From the NCBI RefSeq assembly GCF_036174265.1, contig NZ_CP108055.1, forward strand, positions 124,001 through 188,000: a stretch of DNA of 64,000 bases, in the 5' to 3' direction. Source of the stretch: Streptomyces sp. NBC_00285 (GTDB lineage Bacteria > Actinomycetota > Actinomycetes > Streptomycetales > Streptomycetaceae). Position numbers and translations under genes: made by a program. The notes beneath the pieces are model-generated. The model worked only from the letters and a program-made list of their open reading frames with translations, was not told the origin of the DNA and searched no databases. Within the stretch, counting starts at the first letter, position 1. Each line of letters opens with the position of its first letter. Shown here piece after piece: positions 43,266 to 52,052 of the stretch.

Positions 43266-44492
43266 GTGAGCAGGCATACCAGGCGCAGGTCGACGTCGCA
43301 GGTCCGTATGACCATCGCCGGAGCCGGCATCCTGGCCACGGCGGCCGTCGCCACCACGGTGGCCATCGCCTCGGCGGGAGAAGCGCCCCGCGCACGCGAC
43401 AGCGTGACGACGAAGAGCGCCAAGGCGGGAGCTGATCACGCCGTCTTCGTACAGGGCAACGAGCTCGCCGGAAACACCATCCACGTCTTCAAGCGCGGAG
43501 ACGACGGCAAACTGACCCCCGGTGGCACCTACGCGACCGGCGGCAAGGGCGGGGACCAAGTCGACGCCCCCACCGACTCCCTCGCCTCCCAGGGTTCACT
43601 CCTCTACGACCGGCGCTCGCATCTGCTGCTGGCAGTCAACGCGGGCAGTGGCACCGTCACCTCGTTTCGCGTCGAGGGGCAGAAACTGACGGACCGGCGG
43701 GTGGTGCGCTCGGGCGGGGACTTCCCCTCGTCCATCGCGGTGTCCGGCAACCTCGCCTACGTCATGAACGCGGGCGGCGAGGGCAGCGTCCAGGGCTTCA
43801 AGATCACCGCCAACGGACTCGAACCGCTGGGCGGTTCGTATCGCTCCCTGAGGCTGAAGAACGACAAGGTGCCGTTGTTCAGCAGCTCGCCGGGACAGGT
43901 CGCGTTTACGCCGAGTGGCCGTGAGCTAGTCGTCACCACGAAGTCCGCCAACACCATCGAGGTGTTCCCGATGCGGCGCGACGGACGTCCTTCACACCGG
44001 GCGACGGTCAACGACTCGGCCGGCGGCGTGCCGTTCGCGATCACCTTCGACAAGGCGGGCCGGATGCTGGTGGCCGAAGCGGAGAAATCGACGGTCAGTA
44101 CGTACAAGGTGCTCGCCGACGGCCGCCTCAAGGTCGTCCAGAAGCCGCTGGCCAACGGGCAGAACACGCTGTGCTGGCTGGAACGCGCCGGTGACTTCTT
44201 CTACGGCGGCAACACCGGCAACTCGACCGTCACCGGCTACCGCACCAACCAGCACGGCAAGCTGGTACTGACCAACGAGGTCGGTATCGCCACCCCGCCG
44301 TCAGCGATGTCCCAGGGCGTCATCGACCTGGCGGTGACGCAGGACGAGAAGTTCCTGTACGTACAGAACGGGACCTCCGGCACCATCGACGGCTTCCGCA
44401 TCGGCAGGAACGGCTCCCTCACCAAGGTCACCACGGCCACCGGACTGCCCCCCTTCGCCGAGTCCGGCATGGAGGGCATCGCCGCGGTGTAA
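43266..44492 (+). CDS. Secreted beta-propeller (lactonase-like) protein
   Basis: About 408 residues from GTG 43266, with GAGGAG 8 nt upstream. An N-terminal signal region (SRHTRRRSTSQVRMTIAGAG, then a hydrophobic run ending ASAGEA) indicates export. The rest is a seven-bladed propeller of the 6-phosphogluconolactonase/YVTN type with repeated blades such as GNTIHVFKRGDDGKLTPGG and STVSTYKVLADGRLKVVQK. Catalytic residues of Pgl are not evident, so a binding role is as likely as lactonase activity. A monocistronic unit: operator repeats precede it and a terminator follows it. Confidence 0.83.
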   Translation: MSRHTRRRSTSQVRMTIAGAGILATAAVATTVAIASAGEAPRARDSVTTKSAKAGADHAVFVQGNELAGNTIHVFKRGDDGKLTPGGTYATGGKGGDQVDAPTDSLASQGSLLYDRRSHLLLAVNAGSGTVTSFRVEGQKLTDRRVVRSGGDFPSSIAVSGNLAYVMNAGGEGSVQGFKITANGLEPLGGSYRSLRLKNDKVPLFSSSPGQVAFTPSGRELVVTTKSANTIEVFPMRRDGRPSHRATVNDSAGGVPFAITFDKAGRMLVAEAEKSTVSTYKVLADGRLKVVQKPLANGQNTLCWLERAGDFFYGGNTGNSTVTGYRTNQHGKLVLTNEVGIATPPSAMSQGVIDLAVTQDEKFLYVQNGTSGTIDGFRIGRNGSLTKVTTATGLPPFAESGMEGIAAV

Positions 44493-44512
44493 AGAAGCGG
44501 CCACCGCGGCCG

Positions 44513-44542
44513 GGCGCCCTGGAGACTCCTCTCCGGGGCGCC
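44513..44542 (+). terminator. Terminator hairpin after the propeller gene
   Basis: GGCGCCCTGGAG (44513-44524) and CTCCGGGGCGCC (44531-44542) pair at 11 of 12 positions with a 6-nt loop, 20 nt past the stop. Confidence 0.65.
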
Positions 44543-44763
44543 GAACCCGTTCCGATGCAGCAAGGAGTGCTCAACGCCGGTCACCGATCCTGCAACCGAC
44601 AGCCCATGCGGGCCGGACGCGCCCAGCCGACTGGAGCAGCAGTGTGGAACAGACCAGTCAGCCCGCCAGGACAACTGCCCTGCCAGTCGGCGCCATGTCA
44701 CTGCCCCCGTGGCCGACCCGTCGGCCGCTGCGTGCGCCCGGTGCGCGCGCACTTCCTCGGCTG

Positions 44764-45004
44764 AGCCGACCCTCGCCCCCTGACTGCGTTCGACGGCTCG
44801 CCCCGTCACCGGCGCAGGCCCGCTGCTGTCCCGTACTACGAGCTCGATGGTGACCTCGGCCTGTGCAGTCTCCGGTTGCTGTCCGGACAGCAGCAGCGGC
44901 ACCGTGCAGGCGGCGCGCACAGTCATGTCGGCGAGTGGAGTGCGCACGGTCGTCAGACGAGGAGTCACCCAGTCCACGAAAGGCAGATCGCCGAAGCCGA
45001 CCAC
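44764..45004 (-). pseudogene. LacI-family regulator relic (C-terminal piece)
   Basis: The frame reads VGFGDLPFVDWVTPRLTTVR, then TPLADM and VTIELVVRDSSGPAP, the C-terminal sugar-binding signature of LacI regulators. The helix-turn-helix and most of the effector domain are absent; the upstream sequence is in other frames. Downstream of about 44764 the frame no longer resembles the family. Confidence 0.6.
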
Positions 45005-45169
45005 GCCGGCATCGCCGCCAACGCGTCCACCGCCACCGCTCCTACAACGTGGTCAGCCCAGACGAGGTCCTCTGTTCTGGCATCGCCGCACGATGGGCGA
45101 GGCCGGTGTCGCGTCGGAGGGGAATCACCCCGGCGGGGGTTTCCAGCATTCCACGGCACCACGCAAGAT

Positions 45170-45186
45170 CTTACGAAGCCCTTACG
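45170..45186 (+). promoter_or_regulatory. CTTACG-N5-CTTACG repeat upstream of a membrane-protein gene
   Basis: Two identical half-sites exactly 11 bp apart (45170 and 45181), 40-56 bp before the GTG start at 45226, close enough to overlap or abut the promoter -35 region. Confidence 0.45.
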
Positions 45187-45225
45187 CAGCCCTCTCAAGT
45201 GACGTAACGCACCTACGATCACAGC

Positions 45226-45834
45226 GTGTTGACCATCCGAAACATCACCCTCGTCACTGTCGCGCCCCTTGTGCTGGCTGTGGCGGGCGCCGCGCACCCG
45301 CATGGTCTGTCCAGGGCGACGGCCACCGACTGGACACAGTTGCACATCGCGCTGCTGCCGGTCTTTCCACTGCTTACGCTCGGCCTCCTCGTCCCTCTGT
45401 GGCACCGCCCCCGACCAGACCTCGCGGGCTTCGCCACGGCGGTGGCCTGGACGAGTGCGTTCACGTACGCGGCCTTCTACACCGGTCTCGACGCGGTGGC
45501 CGGCATCGCGGCGGGAACCGCGGTCGAGCACGCTGCCGGGACAGCGAACATAGGTCCGATCAAGTACCCGCTCTACGACACAGGTGAGTCGCTCGGGGAG
45601 GTCGGCGCCTACGCCCTCATCGTCGCAGTCGTGGCCACGGCGGTCGCGCTCTTCCCGAAACACGGCGTGCGCGTTGTTCCCGGCACTGTGGTTCTCCTGG
45701 TGGCCGGTTGGTCCTTCACTGACAGCCACATCTTCTGGCCCCGCGGCGTATGGACCATGCTCGGTTTCGCACTGGGCTTCGCTCTGCTCGCCGCCGGGAC
45801 CAGAAGCAGCGAATCCATTCCGCGCCGCGCCTGA
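45226..45834 (+). CDS. Small polytopic membrane protein of unknown function
   Basis: 202 residues with about five hydrophobic helices (about 8-25, 40-60, 68-90, 125-145, 165-190). No catalytic motif is recognised. The loop between helices 3 and 4 contains GPIKYPLYDTGESLGEVG and helix 5 is preceded by SFTDSHIFWPRG, the most distinctive segments. Transcribed alone; direct CTTACG repeats precede it. Confidence 0.6.
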   Translation: MLTIRNITLVTVAPLVLAVAGAAHPHGLSRATATDWTQLHIALLPVFPLLTLGLLVPLWHRPRPDLAGFATAVAWTSAFTYAAFYTGLDAVAGIAAGTAVEHAAGTANIGPIKYPLYDTGESLGEVGAYALIVAVVATAVALFPKHGVRVVPGTVVLLVAGWSFTDSHIFWPRGVWTMLGFALGFALLAAGTRSSESIPRRA

Positions 45835-45931
45835 GCGGGACGGGTGGCTACGTAGATCAAGTTGTGAGGCCAACGGTGGGTTTTGACTCCAGGGTGGGCC
45901 GCAGGGCTGTGGCGCTGGCACTGGGGTCGGT

Positions 45932-46138
45932 GTGGCCGGCGCCACACAAGCAGCTTCCGTCCCGGATCTCGCGCCTGGATCCGTTCAAGGCAAGGCGGAG
46001 GTCGACTTCGGGGATGTGTGGACCCACCTGGACGGCGTGTCCACCAACGTGTTCCTGTTCTCGCGGCGGTTGTCGTTCAGCGGGAAGGCCGTGCACAACC
46101 ACGATATGACGCATGCCACATGCAACTCCTGTCAGTAA
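45932..46138 (+). pseudogene. IS21-family IstA transposase fragment
   Basis: Residues AEVDFGDVWTHLDGVSTNVF and FSRRLSFSGKAVHN match the start of the IstA integrase core (first catalytic Asp in VDFG). The N-terminal helix-turn-helix, the rest of the core and istB are missing. It ends 57 bp before the oxidoreductase relic. Confidence 0.65.
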
Positions 46139-46194
46139 TCGGGCGCTGTTCCGCTCAAGTCACGGAGAGCCAAGCGAACAGACAGGAGCAGCAC

Positions 46195-46891
46195 ATGAAG
46201 CACCGCATCGTCGTCCTCGGCGCCGGCTATGCCGGGGCCTACGTGGCCGGGACCCTTGGCCCGTCGGCTGTCCCCGGCGGACACCGAGATCACCTTGGTC
46301 AACGCCGAGGCGGACTTCGTCCAGCGGCTGCGGCTGCACCAGCTCGCGGCCGGCCAGGAGATCGAGGCTCCCCAGCTCGCCGACGTCTTTGCGGGCACGG
46401 GGACTGCGCCTGACCCGTGTCACCGCCGTCGACCCCGAGCGCCGGGTCGTCGCCGTGGCCGACGCCGAGGGCGGCGGCGAACTCGGCTACGACACGCTTC
46501 TCTACGCGCTCGGCAGCCACGCCACCGACCGCGGCGTCCCCGGCGTGGCCGAGCACGCCTTCGACGTCAGCAGTCGTCCGGCGGCGCTGCGCCTGCGCGA
46601 GCGCCTGGACTGCCTGAGCAAGCGGGACGAAGGCGGGAGTGTGCTGGTCGTCGGCGACGGGTTGACCGGCATCGAGACCGCCACTGAGATCGCCGAGTCC
46701 CGGCCCGGCCTGTCGGTGGCGCTGGTCGCCCGCGGCGAGCTGGGCCCCCGCTCTCCGGCGGAGCACGCCGCCACCTGCGCCGGCCCTGCGACCGGCTGGG
46801 CATCACCGTCCTGGAGCACACCGAGGTCGAAGCCGTCGAAGCGGCGGGGGTGCTGTGCGCCGGGGCGATGCCCACCAACTTCCTACTGTGA
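46195..46891 (+). pseudogene. NDH-2-like FAD oxidoreductase relic with several frameshifts
   Basis: ATG 46195 (AGGAG upstream) encodes KHRIVVLGAGYAGAYVAGTL, a Rossmann FAD site. Family sequence then continues in a second frame (SPADTEITLVNAEADFVQRL) and a third (RVTAVDPERRVVAVADAEGG, then VLVVGDGLTGIETATEIAES), and breaks again near 46750. It stops about halfway through the usual 400 residues. At least three frame changes make it non-functional. Confidence 0.82.
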
Positions 46892-46927
46892 GAGCGGGCA
46901 CACGCTGCTGCCCGGGATACTCGGTCC

Positions 46928-47407
46928 ATGCCGCTCATCCGTGACATCACCCACGTCGACTACTCGGTGGTGGAGGACCTGCTGCACTCGAACCATCTGG
47001 GAAACGGCAGGCTCTACGACCCCGAGGGCTTGGACGTCATCGTGGCCGAGCTCGACGGATCCGTCATCGGGGTCGCCGAGTTTCAGCTCCACTGCGACTT
47101 CGGACACGCCGAAGGCCGGGCGGCGCATCCCGGCGAGCAGACGTTCGTCTTGACCCTGGCCGTCGCTGATACCGATCGTCGAAGCGGGGTCGGCCAAACG
47201 CTTCTCGCCGAGATCGCCCGCCGGGCCAAGAAAGCCGGCCTCACCTTCCTGGCCCTGGTCCCCCAGAACGGCGACGATGCGCTCAGCCGACAGGAGTTCT
47301 TCCAGGCGTGCGGGCTCACGCTCTACGGACCCGACACACCGGGGGCGGCATGGGGCTGCTCGGTCTCAAAGATCCTTGATGCGAACGCGGCCAGCGAAGG
47401 CCGCTGA
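46928..47407 (+). CDS. GNAT-family N-acetyltransferase
   Basis: 159 residues. The acetyl-CoA-binding motif A region reads FVLTLAVADTDRRSGVGQTL (R/Q-x-x-G-x-G/A), followed by LLAEIARRAKKAG and a motif B-like segment. Substrate unknown. It starts about 37 nt after the oxidoreductase relic and appears intact. Confidence 0.8.
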   Translation: MPLIRDITHVDYSVVEDLLHSNHLGNGRLYDPEGLDVIVAELDGSVIGVAEFQLHCDFGHAEGRAAHPGEQTFVLTLAVADTDRRSGVGQTLLAEIARRAKKAGLTFLALVPQNGDDALSRQEFFQACGLTLYGPDTPGAAWGCSVSKILDANAASEGR

Positions 47408-47671
47408 TCCCACCTCGGGCCACGCCCGGCCGCACTGGAGGTCCTCAATGGCCGCCATGCCAGTCTTTAGTAGATCAACTACGCCGTCCCGCCGCTCTCC
47501 AACTGCAGCGGCACATCCGCCGGTACCAGGCGGGCTACGGCGTCCAGCACGGCGACATCGTCGCCATTGAGCCTTTCCAACCTCACGTTGTGGGGTGCGG
47601 TGGAGAAGACTGCGGCGCTTCCCCGCGTATGCTCGCCCGACTGCGACATGACGTCGGCCTGACACCAGTGA

Positions 47672-48151
47672 TCAGCTGCTGTCGGTGATCGCTCGGAACA
47701 GCACGCGAGCCCGCTCGCAGAACTGCTCGACATCCGTGGTGTCCGGCTCGTCGCCGTCCGCCAGCATCCGAGCCTGAAGTTGCTCGGAGCGCAGCCCGCC
47801 GTAGCGGGCCCGCACCTCCGTGGTCACCGGCTGGACCGCGATATGCAGATGTTTGCGTGCGTCGCGGCCGTGCGACCACATGCAGACATAGGTCTGCTCT
47901 GGTCGACACAGCGTCTCCACGACACGAGCGGTATCGCGCAGCAAGGGGCCGAGTTCCGCCGCTGCCGTGTCGTCGAGGTCGGCGAGGGCCACAACATGCT
48001 TCCGCGGACCGACGATCAAGGTTCCAAGATTCATCGGGCCGACGACATGGTTCACCACCCAAGCGGCGGTTTCGTGTAGGACGCCCCCGGGCAACTCCCG
48101 GCGCCCAGTCAGAAGGTCGCACCCAAGACACCCCATCACATCCACGCGCAC
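47672..48151 (-). CDS. HIT-like nucleotide-binding protein
   Basis: 159 residues (ATG 48136 is an alternative start). CLGC near the N-terminus and MNLGTLIVGPRKHVVALADL fit the HIT superfamily. The active-site region is KHLHIAVQPV, where the last histidine of the HxHxH triad is replaced by Gln two residues on, as in GalT-like branches. It probably binds or hydrolyses a nucleotide conjugate. No gene in the adjacent 47408-47671 is supported; a short Leu/Asp-rich frame there (47479 side) is not convincing. Confidence 0.6.
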   Translation of the reverse strand: MRVDVMGCLGCDLLTGRRELPGGVLHETAAWVVNHVVGPMNLGTLIVGPRKHVVALADLDDTAAAELGPLLRDTARVVETLCRPEQTYVCMWSHGRDARKHLHIAVQPVTTEVRARYGGLRSEQLQARMLADGDEPDTTDVEQFCERARVLFRAITDSS

Positions 48152-48288
48152 CAGCCTATACAGAGCCCGTAGCGATGATGGCGACGGCCAACTTGGCTGA
48201 GGAGCTTGCTGGTTGGTCAGCCCACGCGATGAAGCTCCTGGTAGACGGCTTACCGACCAAGATCACCTGTGTCCGCCAGGAGCTTCGC

Positions 48289-49053
48289 ATGCTTGTCTAT
48301 CCGTCCTCGATCGAGCTGTCCAGCCGTACCCTGAGGTACCTCGGTAGGCAACTCGCCATCCGACAGCGGGAGATCGGGACGCGATGGCGACGCCTGCTTG
48401 TCGGCCGCCAGGCCCTGTTGACCCTGGCCCACCTGCGGTGTGGCGATACCTACGCCCAACTCGCCGCCGGGTTCGGCATCGGGATCCTGTTCCGCTACAT
48501 ACGCGAAGCAATCGAGGTACTGGCCGCGCTCGCGCCGTCCCGGGCCGAGGCGATGGCGGCGATCCTGACCAAAGCGTTCGTCATCCTCGACGGCACGCTG
48601 CTGCCGATCGACCGCATCGCGGCCAACACCCCGTACTACTCGGGGAGGCACAAATGCCACGGCATGAACGTTCAGGTGCTCACCGACCCGTTCGGTCGCC
48701 TGCTCTGGGCCTCGCCAGCACGGCCCGGCTCAACCCACGACCTGGCTGCCGCTCGGCAGCAAGGAATCATTGAGACCCTCGCCGATGCAAGCCTCAAATG
48801 CTGGGCGGACAAGGCGTATCAGGGAGCCGGAGGAACCGTTCGGGTTCCGTTCCGGGGTCGCCGCCTCAAGCGATGGAAGCGCCGTCACAACAGTAGCCAC
48901 GCAAAGATCCGCTGTCTCGGCGAGCAGGCCATGGCTGCTCTCCCAACCTCACCTCAACAAGCGGCGGGCCACCGGCAGTGGTACCTCATACGGCAACTGG
49001 CTGTCACGGATGCCTCCCAGCCAACTCGGCGGAAAGACAGGCCTGTTGGATGA
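48289..49053 (+). pseudogene. IS5-family transposase with a broken C-terminus
   Basis: Starts near ATG 48289 (MLVYPSSIELSSRTLRYLGR). DDE regions are AFVILDGTLLPIDR, ARPGSTHDLAAAR and CWADKAYQGAGGTVRV. After SHAKIRCLGEQAMAAL the frame becomes Pro/Gln-rich nonsense where intact relatives have ATLKSWRLLRKLRC. A C-terminal frameshift or truncation has therefore removed the last part. Confidence 0.75.
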
Positions 49054-49073
49054 TCAACCTCCAGGAGAGACTT

Positions 49074-49087
49074 CTACAAAACTGTAG
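49074..49087. promoter_or_regulatory. BlaI-type palindrome upstream of tatA
   Basis: CTACA-AAAC-TGTAG, a perfect match to the motif found at 60160-60173. Lies 64 bp before the tatA ATG. Confidence 0.55.
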
Positions 49088-49150
49088 TTTGCCATGTGCC
49101 GCCGGTTCGTCACGTCGGCTGGCAGTCGTCACCGGGAAAGGGCGGACCTG

Positions 49151-49303
49151 ATGTTCGGTTTGAGCGAACTGGCCTTGATCCTCATCGTCGTCATCGTGAT
49201 CGTCGGGATCAAGAAACTACCCGAGCTGACGCGGTCAGCGGGCAAGGCCGCGCGCATCTTCAAGAGCGAGGCGAAGGCGATCAAGGGGCAGGATCGCGCC
49301 TGA
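49151..49303 (+). CDS. Short TatA/E-like twin-arginine translocase component
   Basis: 50 residues. FGLSELALILIVVIVIVGIK is the TatA transmembrane segment with its conserved Gly/Glu start; KLPELTRSAGKAARIFKSEA is the amphipathic helix with the FG.xKLPEL-type hinge. It is shorter than housekeeping TatA (about 90 residues) and has no tatB or tatC beside it. It may be a stress-induced paralogue; a CTACA-N4-TGTAG palindrome precedes it. Confidence 0.8.
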   Translation: MFGLSELALILIVVIVIVGIKKLPELTRSAGKAARIFKSEAKAIKGQDRA

Positions 49304-49331
49304 ACCACCCGGCCGGGCCGACGCACGCGTG

Positions 49332-49769
49332 TCATCTTGCCTCGGGCGGAGAGGAGGCACGGGCATAGACGGCGCCGGGTCTCAGCGCCCGATGCAGCGG
49401 AAATGCGGTGAGCAGGACGAAGGCTCCGAAGAGCGTGATCGGCAACAGCCCCACCGGACGGAGGAACGCGGTGGGATGCTCCATGACCGCTCTCCACGTG
49501 ATGCTCCAGTTGCCGGCCACGTCCGTGAGCATGACCGCGGCGGCGAGCATCGGCCCAGCGGAACGAGCGCGGATGATCACGAGTGCAACCATGGGGTCCA
49601 GCAACAACAGTACGTGGAAGAGGAGTTGGACGGGCAACGGTGCGTAGGCGTAGGCGTCGAGCCCACCCGTCAGCAGGAAGTACCCGTGCGCTGCCGTCCC
49701 TTCCAGAAATCCGACCATGTACACCGCCGCTGTCAGCCGGATCCAGACCGGACGATCCGCCCATCGCAT
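49332..49769 (-). CDS. Four-helix membrane protein of unknown function
   Basis: About 145 residues; ATG 49769 with AGGGTGATC upstream. Hydrophobic helices lie at about 11-30, 42-65, 75-95 and 105-130. No domain recognised. Transcribed towards tatA and 61 bp downstream of the response regulator gene. Confidence 0.55.
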   Translation of the reverse strand: MRWADRPVWIRLTAAVYMVGFLEGTAAHGYFLLTGGLDAYAYAPLPVQLLFHVLLLLDPMVALVIIRARSAGPMLAAAVMLTDVAGNWSITWRAVMEHPTAFLRPVGLLPITLFGAFVLLTAFPLHRALRPGAVYARASSPPEAR

Positions 49770-49830
49770 GGTGATCACCCTAGTTCTCTGAACATCAGCT
49801 TCGTCCCGCGCATGGCCCGCCATTCATACG

Positions 49831-50526
49831 TCAGGGGCTGCGTCGGTTGGCCGCTCTGACCAGTCCGGTCTCGTAGGCGATGACCACCGCCTGGACGCGG
49901 TCGCGGAGTTGGAGTTTGGCGAGGATGCGTGAGACGTGTGTCTTGACGGTCGTCTCTGACAGGTGGAGACGGGCGGCGAGTTCGGTGTTGCTCAGGCCCT
50001 GGGCCAGCAGGCGTAGGACTTCGAGCTCGCGAGGGGTCAGGGCGGACAGGTCCGGGTGCGGCTCGGCGGGGCCGTCGGTCTCCGCTTCGCGGGTCGGGGT
50101 GGCGTGGCGTTCGACGAGGCGGCGGGTGATGGCCGGGGCGAGGAGGGCGTCGCCGGTTCGGACCAGGCGGACCGCGGCGATGAGGTGTTCGGGTGTGACG
50201 TCCTTGAGGAGGAAGCCGCTGGCTCCTGCCGCGAGGGCGTCGTAGACGAGTTGGTCGAGGTCGAACGTGGTCAGGATGATGACGCGGGGTTCGCCGGGGG
50301 CGCCGGTGAGGATGCGCCGGGTGGCTTCGAGGCCATCTAGTTCCGGCATCCGGATGTCCATCAGGACGACGTCCGGGCTGGTGCGGCGTACCGCTTCGAC
50401 GGCCTGCGCGCCGTCGGCCGCCTCGGCGACGACCTTGATGCCGTCGGAGGCGAGGATCATGCGGAAGCCGGTGCGGACGAGGGTCTGGTCGTCGGCGACC
50501 ACCACGCGCAGCGGGGCGTCGGTCAC
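49831..50526 (-). CDS. NarL-family response regulator
   Basis: 231 residues. The receiver domain (phosphoacceptor Asp in PDVVLMDIRMPELDG, about residue 54; Lys in GFLLKDVTP) is followed by a LuxR-type helix-turn-helix (LTPRELEVLRLLAQGLSNTE, then LHLSETTVKTHVSRIL). GTG 50526 overlaps the kinase stop by 4 nt. The probable target is the divergent ABC exporter, as in many actinobacterial kinase-regulator-ABC sets. Confidence 0.92.
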   Translation of the reverse strand: MTDAPLRVVVADDQTLVRTGFRMILASDGIKVVAEAADGAQAVEAVRRTSPDVVLMDIRMPELDGLEATRRILTGAPGEPRVIILTTFDLDQLVYDALAAGASGFLLKDVTPEHLIAAVRLVRTGDALLAPAITRRLVERHATPTREAETDGPAEPHPDLSALTPRELEVLRLLAQGLSNTELAARLHLSETTVKTHVSRILAKLQLRDRVQAVVIAYETGLVRAANRRSP

Positions 50527-51818
50527 GTCGTCTCCGTCTCCGGGGTGGGCAGCGGGATCCGGGCCTGGACACGGTAACCGCCGTCGGGAGTGGGACCGTT
50601 GCGCAGGGTGCCGCCGTAGACCGCCAGGCGCTCGCGCAGGCCGAACAGGCCGCGTCCGTCGCCGGTGGCCGCGGAGGTGGTCGGGGTGCCGCCGGTGTCC
50701 GCGATCTCGACGCGCAGGTCGGAGGTGCCATGGGTGACGGTCACCGAAACGTCGGCTCCGGCCGCGTGCTTCACGGTGTTGGTCAATGCCTCCTGCACCA
50801 CTCGGTACGCGGCCAGGCCGGCCCCGGGCGGAACCTCCCGAGAAGTCCCCGTCACGGTCAGGTCCACGTCCACTCCCGACTCCCGCACCCCGCGCACCAG
50901 CGCCTCCACCTGGTCGAGGCCCGGCTGCGGTACCAGGCGACCGGAGCCGTCCCCCGCGTCGTCGTCGGCGTTCATGGTGAGCAGACCCATGGCGTGCCGC
51001 AGTTCCGTCATGGCCGCCCGTCCCCCGGCCTCCACGGCGAGCAGTGCCTCGCGGGCCTGGTCCGGCGCCGCGTCCAGGACCCTGCGGGCGGCGCCGGCCT
51101 GGATGACCATCATGCTGACGTTGTGGGTGACGACGTCGTGCAGTTCGCGGGCAATCCGGGCCCGCTCCTGCTCGGCGGCGCGGCGCAGTTCCTCGGCCCT
51201 CCGTCCCTCCAACTCGGCCATCCGTGCCTGGCGTTCGCCGGCGCGCAGCCGCCAGTTGCGCATCCCGTACGCCACCGCGGCCAGGGGTACCAGGATGAGG
51301 AACGGCACGTACTCGGTCGGGACGTCGGGCAGTTCGGGGTTGCGGGCCGGGAGGCTGATCACGAGCAGGACCGCCGGGACGCTCGCCAGGGCGGGGAACG
51401 GGTACGGGCTGTGCACGACGGCGCTGTAGGTGGCGATCACGAACATGTAGAAGATGCTTCGCGCCAGGCTGTCCGGGGCCATGATCGACGCGGCCACGAC
51501 GGCCCACAGGACGGTCAGCGGGAAGCGGCGGCGCAGAGCCAGCGGCACGGTGGCCACGAGCATCGGCCCGACCGCGCCGAACCACGTGCTCGCTCCCTCC
51601 GGGCGCACCCGCTGCACCCCGTCGACGAGGACATACGTAGTGCCCGTCCCGACGCTGAGCACGTCGTTGACCCCGACGGCGACAGCGGCCGCGGCGAGCA
51701 GCGCGTCGAGGATCAGGTCGCGCCCGGACGGCCGCAGCGGTGGGCCGCTCGCACGCGTCAGCGCCGCCCACCCCGCTCGAAGCCGGTATCCCGCCGGTAC
51801 GGCCGCCACATTGGTCAC
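50523..51818 (-). CDS. HisKA_3 sensor histidine kinase
   Basis: 431 residues. Five or six hydrophobic helices (about 35-180) and a coiled linker precede the H-box IARELHDVVTHNVSMMVIQA (phosphoacceptor His) and a HATPase domain with EALTNTVKHAAG and GRGLFGLRERL. Intramembrane sensing; stimulus unknown. Divergent from the ABC genes, 234 bp between starts. Confidence 0.9.
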   Translation of the reverse strand: MTNVAAVPAGYRLRAGWAALTRASGPPLRPSGRDLILDALLAAAAVAVGVNDVLSVGTGTTYVLVDGVQRVRPEGASTWFGAVGPMLVATVPLALRRRFPLTVLWAVVAASIMAPDSLARSIFYMFVIATYSAVVHSPYPFPALASVPAVLLVISLPARNPELPDVPTEYVPFLILVPLAAVAYGMRNWRLRAGERQARMAELEGRRAEELRRAAEQERARIARELHDVVTHNVSMMVIQAGAARRVLDAAPDQAREALLAVEAGGRAAMTELRHAMGLLTMNADDDAGDGSGRLVPQPGLDQVEALVRGVRESGVDVDLTVTGTSREVPPGAGLAAYRVVQEALTNTVKHAAGADVSVTVTHGTSDLRVEIADTGGTPTTSAATGDGRGLFGLRERLAVYGGTLRNGPTPDGGYRVQARIPLPTPETETT

Positions 51819-52052
51819 CGCCCCATTGTTCCCGGCCGCATCCCCCGCACCATCGTCTCCACGGACCGTCCTTGCGCGCTCCCGTACATCGCTCGTCTAC
51901 ATCGCGCGGAGGAGGCGGGGCCGAAGTCCTCCGTACGCAGGACGAATGCAGGAACGGAGATGGCTCGGACGCCGGACGCGCCCGGCACCGTGCGGTCCGT
52001 AGCGTCCAGCGGGCCGGCCACCGGGGCCGGTCCTGCATGGAGAGGACGGCGT

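Noticed and set aside
47479..47733. 84-codon minus-strand frame ending in PADVPLQLESGGTA
   Set aside because: Looks protein-like near its end but overlaps the HIT-like gene at its start and has no recognisable family; perhaps a relic.
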